DNA from: Larus michahellis
Taxonomy: Eukaryota; Chordata; Aves; Charadriiformes; Laridae
Direction: 5' to 3'
DNA length: 64,000 bases
Assembly: GCF_964199755.1 (NCBI RefSeq)
Contig: NC_133911.1
Coordinates: 3,561,001-3,625,000 of the forward strand
Shown: piece by piece, positions 37,701-44,595 of the stretch
Layout of the letters: each line of letters begins with the position of its first letter
How positions within the stretch are numbered: position 1 is the stretch's first letter
Translations under genes and position numbers: made by a program
The notes under the pieces: generated by a model
The model's input: only the letters and a program-made list of their open reading frames with translations
Databases searched by the model: none
What the model was told of the DNA's origin: nothing

Positions 37701-40411
37701 GATTTGCACAATATTTATACACTTTCTCCACAATGGTCTCAGGCAAGAAGCCATACAAATACACCCTGAGAACTCTCATTCAAACCATAATTCATCACAC
37801 TTTCCTCCTGTAGACCGCTCAGCAAGAGCATGCAAGAACCCTCATCCTCACTCAGTAAAGCAAGGCACAGAGTGGAAACGTGTTGGCCACGGTCATGGAG
37901 TGGCTGGGTGGGACAGTGAGTCTGCTCCTGGACCAGCTCCTCAACAACTCCACTCCTGCACAACACCAGGACTGTATGCAGCTAATGCAGGCAGAGTGCA
38001 GACTATCACAAATAAGCCTGGTGGGCACACCACCTTCAAACTGCTACAGCTTGCGATCTCAGGTTAGACAGTCTGACCGAACCAAACAGAATAACAAAAA
38101 GGCATGATCTGACTTAAGCAATCAGTTTCAACCTCTTCAGCCATCTCCTATCTTCTAAACGGGCACAAGCGTCATTTCAAACTACACAGTGCTTCTAAGG
38201 CAAGAGAGGAAAATAATGCAGCTTCCTTTTGATTCCTGCCCTGCACAGGAAAATGGGATTCACCAGCACTGCCCAAACAAAGGCAGCTCAACAGCAGCTT
38301 GTAATTAAATTACCATTAGGTACACAAACATTCAGGTGTACTGAGCATTTCCCCTGTGCAAGTGACTTACTTTCTACTCGCTAGTGTAACAGTGCATCTT
38401 TGGCACTACTATTGCACACTCACTCCAAACCCAAACAGCACTTCGGTTCTTACATTCTGGGAAATCCCAGGCAGCAGCACCGGAACAACAGTGATCACAG
38501 GATCATACCTTTTTTCACCCCCATATTAGACGAACTCCAGAAGAATGAAAACGAAGCTTTTTTTTTTTTCCTTTGGAACAATGGATATCCTGTTGTGCTT
38601 TGTTCCATGTCTGAAAAGGTCTGTCAGAGACATCCTCTCCTGGGAGGACACAGCATCTAGTTTCTAAACCCATAAAGGACTTAGATAGGAACTGGAAGCA
38701 GGTAAGCTAAGCCTGCTCAGAACTGAGGCAGTTCTAAGAAAGAGCGGAGGCAAAGCTGTAAGAGCTAATGAAGCTCACATGCTCAAGTACATCCAGGTGG
38801 GCCAGCACTTGAGCAGGGACTCTCAGAATCATAGTTCTGGACTCGGATGCCTCAATTTCAAGTCTCACTGAAGGGTTCACATCTTTTTCAGGATCAGGAT
38901 CTTAACGGTTCTGACTTCACCCTGACCTATTTCTTTCACCTGTGTACTGCCGTCATTTCTAAGGCACTTTGACTATTTTGAATATTATAGTGTTTAGCAC
39001 TATACAAGTGTCTTATTGTGTGTTAATTTAAAAATAATATTTATCCTTGATAATATCTGTAGCTCAACAATGTGACCCTAGAAGTTTCATTTTAATGACA
39101 ATATGATTTGCGAGCACCTACCTGCAAATAATTCTGGACTCCAAGTATTGACTGATCATTCAAAGTCTCCATAACCCCACTGCAAAGCAAAACAAATACA
39201 ATAGTTACTGACCCAAGGATTAGACACAGAGTCCACCAACACATCTAGAAGTTAATGGGGGACAGTCATCAAACTGTTTGCTATTGAGCGACCTGGATCT
39301 TTTTACGGAACTTGCAGGGACCAAACACTTTGATGAAGGGACAGGAAAACAGATGCAGCAGTTATTTGCAAGAAAGGAGGCTGGAAATAAAAATATTCCT
39401 TCAAATGTTACTCTCTGGACTAGCCCTTCGGATGGAGGTGGACGTGAAGGGGAGACAAGGCAGACAAATTACACTAGAAAATAATTTGCAGTTAAAACGA
39501 TTTCAGGGCCAGGAGTTGGTTGCCAGTTGCAGGTCTGTTTTTTGCAGGCCCTGTGGATATCATCAAGGGGCTCGAAGACCACAGAGACGGCGTGTGAAGA
39601 GCTTCCTTCTCTACTACAGAAGTCACAGCCATGCACAAAAGCTGCTGAAGTGCACAGAGATACATCCTGAGGCTAAACCCAACCTACCAGTAACTACTCG
39701 GAGTAATTTAGGTCAGTACTCACAGTGACACCGCCCACGTGTTGCAAAAGTAGTGTGGGTTTTGGCATATCATGGTATTATTCTGTAAAAACCTCATGAA
39801 GATAGGCACAATTCCATGAGCTGAGGCTGCGCAAGTTCTCCCACATACTTTTTTTTTTTTTTTTAATGTAAACAAGCACAGCTACACATGTGGGATGTTT
39901 AAGGCCTGGGGAAACCCAAGCTCAGCTGCCCTCCTGCAGGACTCGGCCCACAGACCTTTCCACCTGCACCTCTCGGGCAGCGCAGGTACCCAAACCACCA
40001 AGCTCCAGCTGCCCAACAAACCACCACCGCTGCAGGAAACCCAGGCGCTCGCCTCCCCCCCCCACACACAGCCCGAGATCACAATTCTGCCGCCTCCTCT
40101 GTCCTTTGATGTTTTCTTCTTTGCCCTTTTAATGCATTTCCTGCCCAAACCATCCCCTTCCTAACACACATAGCAGCAGCTCTCTGCGTGCTCTCACCTA
40201 CTCAGCAAGGGATTTACCCCTCACCAAAACCACCCATCCTTTCCCCAACCTTCTCCCTGTCGCTCCCTCACGGCTGACCACCTCCCCCTCAGGGCCGCAG
40301 CAGTCGCTGGTTGACTTCCAACGCGCCTGGCTGAGGTAGCTGAGGCACCTACCTATATTTAGTGCCAAAGTACTGAAAGAACACTAGGTATCGGGTTGGG
40401 GGAGAAACCAT
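13558..40411 (-). CDS. PUSL1: PUSL1, tRNA pseudouridine synthase-like 1 (TruA family)
   Basis: Seven minus-strand exons (40411-40353, 39179-39122, 31877-31690, 24202-24053, 21832-21659, 17396-17342, 13728-13558) join in frame to 284 residues, near the roughly 300 of the human protein. The family converts uridine to pseudouridine in RNA, and vertebrate PUSL1 is reported as mitochondrial. The catalytic loop [11 protein letters not shown] places the nucleophilic Asp at residue 60, the same number as in E. coli Tru[16 protein letters not shown] (113-127) carries the conserved active-site Tyr (Y124). [11 protein letters not shown] and [17 protein letters not shown] are further TruA blocks. The ATG at 40411 has a strong context (AAG-ATG-G) at the edge of a CpG island. 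The gene is divergent from ACAP3 and convergent with INTS11, as in human. Its introns are very long for this gene. The C-terminal end is uncertain, because the stop lies just past a good splice donor. Confidence 0.93.
13961..14072 (+). mobile_element. short CR1 LINE 3' end
   Basis: About 110 bases match the 3' end of the copy at 8093-8200 in inverted orientation. Shared features are GTCTAGAT, CTCTAGTGGCAGAGATTGTA, GGTTGGACTCGATGATCTTA and CCTTTCCAACCATGAAGATT. Only a few substitutions separate the two copies. It lies in PUSL1 intron 6, opposite to the gene. Confidence 0.88.
14073..17341. other. PUSL1 intron 6, non-coding
   Basis: No gene is seen. The segment at 16217-16330 vaguely resembles an old reptile/bird interspersed repeat (GGTCCACCTAGTCTAGT) but is too decayed to assign. 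The rest is unremarkable sequence with short random frames. Confidence 0.45.
17342..17396 (-). CDS. PUSL1: PUSL1 coding exon 6
   Basis: The acceptor is TTTCTTTAG and the donor is GTACTG. It encodes [18 protein letters not shown], the strand leading into the FLYRQVRRM motif that is completed in exon 7. Confidence 0.92.
18270..18508 (+). mobile_element. CR1 LINE 3' fragment
   Basis: The fragment reads GGGAGGTTTAGACTGGATAT, AAATTTCTTCACCGAAAGGG, GGAACAGGCTGCCCGGGGAA, ATCCCTGGAGG, then GGTTGGACTCGATGATCTGA and CCTTCCAACCTCGACGATTC ending TGTGATCA. This is the classic CR1 3' end of the [14 protein letters not shown] type, antisense to PUSL1 in intron 5. Confidence 0.9.
18509..21658. other. PUSL1 intron 5, non-coding
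   Basis: This is moderately AT-rich sequence. Minus-strand open frames exist around 20.2-20.5 kb, but no family is recognised and no exon joins to PUSL1 here. I see nothing else. Confidence 0.45.
21659..21832 (-). CDS. PUSL1: PUSL1 coding exon 5
   Basis: The acceptor is TTTAATTTCAG and the donor is GTGAGA. It encodes [20 protein letters not shown] followed by a stretch ending [13 protein letters not shown] is a TruA-family block. Confidence 0.94.
21833..24052. other. PUSL1 intron 4, non-coding
   Basis: AT-rich, with short poly-A and poly-T runs (for example 22650-22660). There are no recognisable repeats and no gene. Confidence 0.45.
24053..24202 (-). CDS. PUSL1: PUSL1 coding exon 4
   Basis: The acceptor is CTGTCCTAACAG and the donor is GTAAGT. 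It encodes [20 protein letters not shown] followed by TYVYRLL and the PVFERDLCW block that is characteristic of PUSL1. Confidence 0.95.
24566..24981 (-). mobile_element. CR1 LINE 3' fragment
   Basis: The plus strand shows the reverse complement of a CR1 3' end: CCATAAAATGGTTTGGGTTG, AAGGCCATCTAGTCCAACCC, CCAGGGATGGGGCACC, AATTTCTTCCTTATCTCTAG, ATTACCCCTTGTCCCATCAC, CTTCTTTTCTCCAGGCTGAA. The minus-strand frame has remnants such as [20 protein letters not shown] and [19 protein letters not shown]. It has diverged more than the 8.1 kb copy and belongs to a different subfamily. It is in sense orientation in PUSL1 intron 3. Confidence 0.9.
24982..31689. other. PUSL1 intron 3 remainder, non-coding
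   Basis: About 6.7 kb with no recognised gene or RNA. Short frames at 25.0-25.3, 25.4-25.7, 28.8-29.2 and 29.8-30.3 kb have no family signature. Confidence 0.45.
31690..31877 (-). CDS. PUSL1: PUSL1 coding exon 3 (catalytic)
   Basis: The acceptor is GGCTTTCAG and the donor is GTGAGT. It encodes residues 40-102, including the RTDTGVHA loop with catalytic Asp60, and the SAHLDIQR strand. It leaves two bases of Arg102. Confidence 0.95.
31878..39121. other. PUSL1 intron 2, non-coding
   Basis: About 7.2 kb. It contains an AG-rich patch near 33325-33355 and a T17 run next to a G8 run at 36287-36309. Overlapping frames at 34.08-34.57 kb on both strands carry no recognisable domain. No CR1 end is evident. 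Confidence 0.45.
39122..39179 (-). CDS. PUSL1: PUSL1 coding exon 2
   Basis: The acceptor is GCTTTGCAG and the donor is GTAGGT. It encodes [19 protein letters not shown]; the GVQNYL block is typical of PUSL1 (the enzyme's VQ..L helix). It ends in phase 0. The exon is too short to show as a stand-alone open frame. Confidence 0.88.
39180..40352. other. PUSL1 intron 1
   Basis: A T-run lies at 39849-39864. A GC-richer stretch at 39.9-40.3 kb leads into the CpG island and may hold promoter-proximal regulatory sequence. No gene is seen. Confidence 0.4.
40353..40411 (-). CDS. PUSL1: PUSL1 coding exon 1
   Basis: It encodes [19 protein letters not shown] plus two bases of Ser20. The Kozak context has A at -3 and G at +4. 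The donor is GTAGGT on the minus strand at 40352. [11 protein letters not shown] matches the first beta strand of the TruA fold. Confidence 0.88.
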
Positions 40412-40516
40412 CTTTCCTGCCTAAGGCCCTACGGCGGAGGGGCAGAGGGGCCCGGGGAGCAGCCGGGCGGCCTTCCCGCCCCTTCCCGCCGGCGGCCCGC
40501 CCAGCGCCGCCCGCTT

Positions 40517-40537
40517 CCGCCGCCGCCGCCGCCGCCG
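40517..40537. repeat. (CCG)7 trinucleotide repeat
   Basis: Seven perfect CCG units, read as CGG on the PUSL1 sense (minus) strand, lie about 106-126 bases upstream of the ATG and are possibly 5' UTR. Confidence 0.9.
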
Positions 40538-40601
40538 CGCTGTGTGGGCCCCGGCCAGCTGAGGCGGTGCGGCGGGGTCGCTGTGGCGGGGCGCGGAGCT
40601 G

Positions 40602-40637
40602 GGCCCCGGCCCCGGCCCCGGCCCCGGCCCCGGCCCC
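40602..40637. repeat. (GGCCCC)6 hexanucleotide repeat
   Basis: Six perfect GGCCCC units; the minus strand, which is PUSL1 sense, reads (GGGGCC)6. Four or more G4 runs on one strand can form a G-quadruplex. Confidence 0.95.
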
Positions 40638-40799
40638 GCTCGCCTCAGTGCCCGGGGCGGCGAGAGGAGGCGAACGGCAGCCGTTCAGCTGGGCGACCGC
40701 GGTCCTGCCCGGGCACAGGCCGCCGGTTTGGCCCGGGAGAGCGGCCCCGGGACTCCGCGCCTCCCGTCTTCTGTCCCTGTCTGTGGTTTTCTGACTGAC

Positions 40800-41135
40800 C
40801 GGAGGTGGCCCAGCCTGTGGTGGCGAGAGAGGAGATCCCTCTCGAATCCTGGGCTCTATCGTCTCGCCTGCTCTTTGGCTCTTGAGTTATACTACAGGCA
40901 GCCGTCTTGTGGCAAGTGGCCTTGCCTTAGCATTTGCCACTAGAAACTGCCCGAGCTGGACTTCTTGTTTGGGTGTTTTTTCTCAACTTCTAATGAGAAT
41001 TGGTCCCTTGGGCTATTCCTAGCACAGTTCAGGGAGCTTCAGTTGCCTCCTGGGTCAGATACGCGTCTCAGAAAATTAAAAGAGTTAAAAGTGCCAGAGG
41101 AGGAGCGTAACTCCACAGAAAAATGTACAGTACTT
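40800..41135. other. intergenic between the PUSL1 CpG island and CR1
   Basis: GC content falls quickly past 40800. No gene is seen. Confidence 0.4.
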
Positions 41136-41478
41136 CAAGGAGGCTTATAAGAAAGATGGGGACAGATTTTTTAGCAGGGCCTGTTGCAACAGGACAAGGG
41201 GCAATGGCTTTAAACAAAAAGAGGGAAGATGTAGAGTAGATGTAAGGAAGAAACGTTTTATGCTGAAGGTGGTGAGACACTGGCCCAGGTTGCCTGCAGA
41301 GGTGATGGATGCCCCATCCCTGGAAACATTCCAGGTCAGGTTGGATGGGGCTTTTGAGCAACCTGATGTTGAAGATGAGTTGATGAAGATCAAACCTGAG
41401 CTGAAGATGTCCCTGCCCATGGCAAGGGGTTGGACTAGATGACCTTTAAAGGTCCCTTCCCACTCAAACCGTTCTCTG
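41136..41478 (+). mobile_element. CR1 LINE 3' fragment
   Basis: The fragment reads AGGCTTATAAGAAAGATGGG, GGACAAGGGGCAATGGCTTT, GGTGGTGAGACACTGGCCCA, GATGCCCCATCCCTGGAAAC, TTGGACTAGATGACCTTTAA and AGGTCCCTTCCCACTCAAAC. It is a CR1 3' end of the VVRHWPRLP...APSLETFQVRLD subfamily, lying in the PUSL1-ACAP3 intergenic gap. An internal insertion or short duplication (TTGAAGATGAGTTGATGAAG) interrupts the usual consensus near 41368-41405. Confidence 0.9.
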
Positions 41479-43715
41479 GGGCAAGAAGTTCAGAGGGCGA
41501 GGCCCAGGACACAGCAATGGGGTAGTGAGTGGCCTTTCGGAATTACTTGTGAGCTTGGGGTTGTCGACTTGAAGGCTCTGATGTTCCCGACCTACAGCGA
41601 ATCTACCCCACGTGAAGCTGCTCTGCCAACAGCCATGGCAAAGTCCCCGCAAAAACCAGCCCAGACGTTTTGGGCGAGCTCGCATTCATCCTGCCTATGA
41701 AAAGATGTGTGCAGCTACCACTTAGCAAGGGTAAATAACAGCTACAGCGACAAAAATAGGCTGAGAGAGTGATAATAAAGGCTGCAGATGTTCTTCCTGA
41801 CTCTTCTGCATTTTAAAATCTTTGTTCATCATTCTAAAATACTGAACTGCAATATCCGTCTGTACAACCGATAGCCTTAAACCAGTATAAACTCAACTGA
41901 CTAACAAAACAGGGAGAGCAACAGAAAAATCCCTGGCCCTCTCATACAAATCTGAGATCTGTTTTGAATGGAAAAATCCAACCAGCTTTCAACTCACACA
42001 GTGGCATCCAGACTCTATTATAATGAAAGTGATGAATCTCAGCTTTAAAGAGGATGGTAATTGCTAATCCCTGAGCTTGTGCATACACGCGCAGGCAGAA
42101 ACATCCACACACTTTCATCTATGCTGGAAGAACCAAAGAAAATAAAAATTGTATCAATTTGACCTTTATGAAACCACATAAAACAGAGGCCACAAGAGGT
42201 CACCTTGCCCCTTCTCCTGGACCAAGGTGATTGGCTGGGCTAATTCCTTTTCTGCGCTCCTCAGCACCCCCCAGCATGTGATAATTGTGTTAAATAAGTC
42301 AGACTTCTGCTCATGCAAAGATACTCTTGACTGTGGCTGACAACTCGAGCAGGTCTGGGAACTGAGATGGAAACGGGAGCCTGGCCTAGAGGTGAATCCT
42401 GGCTGCAGTTCGTGAACATCTTATTTCACCTCGTTTCATCACGGTTCTGTCCATGGCTGAGGTAAGGCCTCAGCGTGACATTTTGTCGTGGATTCAGGTG
42501 CCCCTGGCCCTGCTGGTGTTCGTCTGACCCTTGGTTTTGGTTTAGGTCCATATTACACAGGGTGTATTTTCTTAAAACATGGAGATTTACACTTCAGGCC
42601 CTTCTCTCAGTTTTAAATTCATATAAAACTCCCAATGAATGATGGCGGTTTATGCTGTTGTTCTGTCTGTGGTGCTTGGTGGGTGGAGGCTCAGAATGAA
42701 GCCCATTGTAATTAGCCTCATTTATCCATGCCACATTATATTGCTGTGTCCTGCAGCAAACGTGATCTGTTCAGCTGGACCCACAAGCCCAGACGTCTTC
42801 CTTCCTTGGGTGATTACATTGGCTTCAAAGGAGTTACGGCAGATTTACCGCATGGCGGATGGCAGCAGCAAATCCACTGTGTACAGAAAATTAAAAACTA
42901 GATTAAGCAGTAACAGGATTGATGCCAATCCTTTTGACACTGCCAGTATGGAATCACACTGTGCATCTGTGGCGGTGTCCTCTCCCTTTTCCCCCCTCCC
43001 TGGCTCCTGCTCAAGCCATAACCGTCAGTGGGAGTTGGGATGGGTTGTACCTGGACTTTGAGGGATGGATGGCAACGTAGGCAAACGCTGTCTGGAATGG
43101 GGACCTAGAGGTCTTGCTGCTTTGCAAATACGACTATAGGTCAATCATCTTACTCTATAGGTAGTGGACATCCCAGCACTTGTTGAGCTCTCCTGCATGG
43201 CAGCGGCTGCACACCAGGACCTCCCCTTGAGCAGGGATGCCCACTCAAGGTTACTCCTCGAGGTTAAGAGCTTCCTTGCTACAACAGATCCTCGGTAAGT
43301 GGTTAATAGCATGCTAAACTTTGAAATCTTAGCCAAGTGATAGAATGGATTGATTGCACCTATGTAATCCTTTAGACATAAACCGTTGACCAAGTCTGGG
43401 ACTAGGATTGGATCCAGCCGCACCTAGACTCCTCTCTGAGAAGGAGTTTAGAAAGCAAGGGGGTCCTTTCTGAACCTCGTGACTCAACGGGAGGGTCTCC
43501 CTGACAATTCTGTCTGACCTTGTCCTCTATGCAGTAAACAACCAAGTGTCCCTTGCCATGGAATCTTGTAAAACGCTGTTGCATTTACTATCAAACTATC
43601 AATAAGTATTTCACTGCAGGGCACCTCAACAGGGTGGAGTAGAGGGGCAGAATCCCCTCCCACGTGAGCTGATGTATGAGCCGGTGGCCACTGTCACAGA
43701 AACAGGGTGACCCAG
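41479..43715. other. PUSL1-ACAP3 intergenic DNA
   Basis: No gene is recognised. An open frame at 42639-43061 (+) has no known domain and no ATG-based support. The region could hold promoter-distal regulatory DNA for either gene. Confidence 0.4.
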
Positions 43716-44124
43716 AGCAACCTGGTCTAGTGGGAGGTGTCCCTGCCCATGGCAGGGGGGCTGGAACTAGATCATGGAGTGGTTTGGGTTGGAAGGGACC
43801 TTAAAGCTCATCTAGTTCCAACCCCCTGCCATGGCAGGCACACCTCCCACCAGGTTGCTCAAAGCCCCGTCCAACCTGGCTTTGAACACCTCCAGGGATG
43901 GGGCAGCCACAGCTTCCCTGGGCAACCTGGGCCATTTAGATGATCTTTAAGGTTGCCCAGGGAGGTTGTGGATGCCCCATCCCTGGAGGGGTTCAAGGCC
44001 AGGCTGGATGAGGCTTTGAGCAGCCTGGTCTAGTGGGAGGTGTCCCTGCCCAGGGCACGGGGGTGGAATTAGATGATCTTTAAGGTCCCTTCCAACCCGA
44101 ACCATTCTGTGATTCTATGATTCC
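43716..44124. mobile_element. mosaic of three CR1 3' pieces in alternating orientation
   Basis: A plus-oriented piece (about 43717-43773, CCTGGTCTAGTGGGAGGTGT) is followed by a minus-oriented piece (about 43773-43934, GGTTTGGGTTGGAAGGGACC through TCCCTGGGCAACCTGGGCCA). A second plus-oriented piece (about 43935-44124) ends in ACCATTCTGTGATTCTATGA, the canonical CR1 3' octamer region. The arms are complementary and can form a hairpin. The likely cause is nested CR1 insertion just upstream of the ACAP3 CpG island. Confidence 0.85.
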
Positions 44125-44372
44125 AACCCAAACCCTTCTCCGATTCCACAATCATCCCCTGAGAACCCATCCCCACCTCAAAACGGAGCGGGGAAGGCAT
44201 CTGTGTTTCCCAGCCTAACCGCAGCGGCCTAGCCAGGGCCCCGCGGACCCCGGCGACCGGGGGAGGGGACCGGCGGGCCCACCGCCCTGCCGTCCGCCCC
44301 TGCCCGCGGGCGGCTCCGCGCCGGGGCCGCGGACAGCCCGGCCCTTGGCGCTGCGGGGCGGCGCGCGGAGAG

Positions 44373-44390
44373 CGGCGGCGGCGGCGGCGG
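44373..44390. repeat. (CGG)6 trinucleotide repeat
   Basis: Six perfect CGG units in the inferred ACAP3 promoter or 5' UTR. Confidence 0.85.
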
Positions 44391-44449
44391 GGAGCGGCGG
44401 GCGGGGAGCGGCGAGCAGCGGGCGGAGAGCGGCGGGCGCGGGGGGGCGG

Positions 44450-44477
44450 TCGCTCGCTCGGTCGCTCGCTCGCTCGC
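44450..44477. repeat. TCGC tetranucleotide tract
   Basis: Seven TCGC units, the third being TCGG, in the inferred ACAP3 5' UTR. Confidence 0.85.
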
Positions 44478-44504
44478 CCGCGCGTCCTTGGCTGCCGGCG
44501 GGCG

Positions 44505-44522
44505 ATGCGCTTCCTCCGCTGA
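44505..44522 (+). CDS. upstream ORF in ACAP3 leader (5 codons)
   Basis: An ATG at 44505 opens MRFLR and stops at TGA 44520-44522, 26 bases before the ACAP3 ATG. The context has G at -3 and C at +4, so it is moderate. It could damp translation of ACAP3. Whether it lies in the mature leader depends on the true transcription start. Confidence 0.4.
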   Translation: MRFLR

Positions 44523-44548
44523 AGGCTCCGCGGGGCCGAACCGGCAGG

Positions 44549-44595
44549 ATGACGGTGGAGTTCGAGGAGTGCATCAAGGACTCGCCCCGGTTCCG
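44549..44595 (+). CDS. ACAP3: ACAP3 first coding exon (ArfGAP with coiled-coil, ankyrin repeat and PH domains 3)
   Basis: The exon encodes MTVEFEECIKDSPRF plus two bases of an Arg codon, then a GTAAGC donor. These are the N-terminal residues of ACAP3, the start of its BAR domain. The full protein is BAR-PH-ArfGAP-ankyrin and stimulates GTP hydrolysis on Arf GTPases (Arf6 for the family) at endosomal and plasma membranes. The ATG has A at -3. Paralogue ACAP2 has a similar start with VDFEECLKD, but the exact match to the ACAP3 form and the divergent PUSL1 neighbour settle the assignment. I found no further ACAP3 exon in the remaining 19.4 kb, so the rest lies beyond the right edge. Confidence 0.9.

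Larger units (their letters stand above)
40425..40790. promoter_or_regulatory. CpG island promoter of PUSL1
   Basis: The stretch is extremely GC- and CpG-rich and lies immediately upstream of the PUSL1 ATG (40411, minus). It contains many GGCGG/CCGCC (Sp1-type) sites and no TATA box that I can see. It includes (CCG)7 and (GGCCCC)6 tracts. Transcription start is inferred to lie here. Long plus-strand open frames across it are a product of GC richness. Confidence 0.8.

Noticed and set aside
40396-40798. Plus-strand frames of 84-132 codons over the PUSL1 CpG island
   Set aside because: Low-complexity Pro/Ala frames from CCG and GGCCCC tracts, starting at a non-ATG codon or with no domain, antisense to PUSL1 exon 1.
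42639-43061. 140-codon plus-strand frame between PUSL1 and ACAP3
   Set aside because: No ATG-supported start, no domain, no codon pattern typical of a gene. It is probably random.
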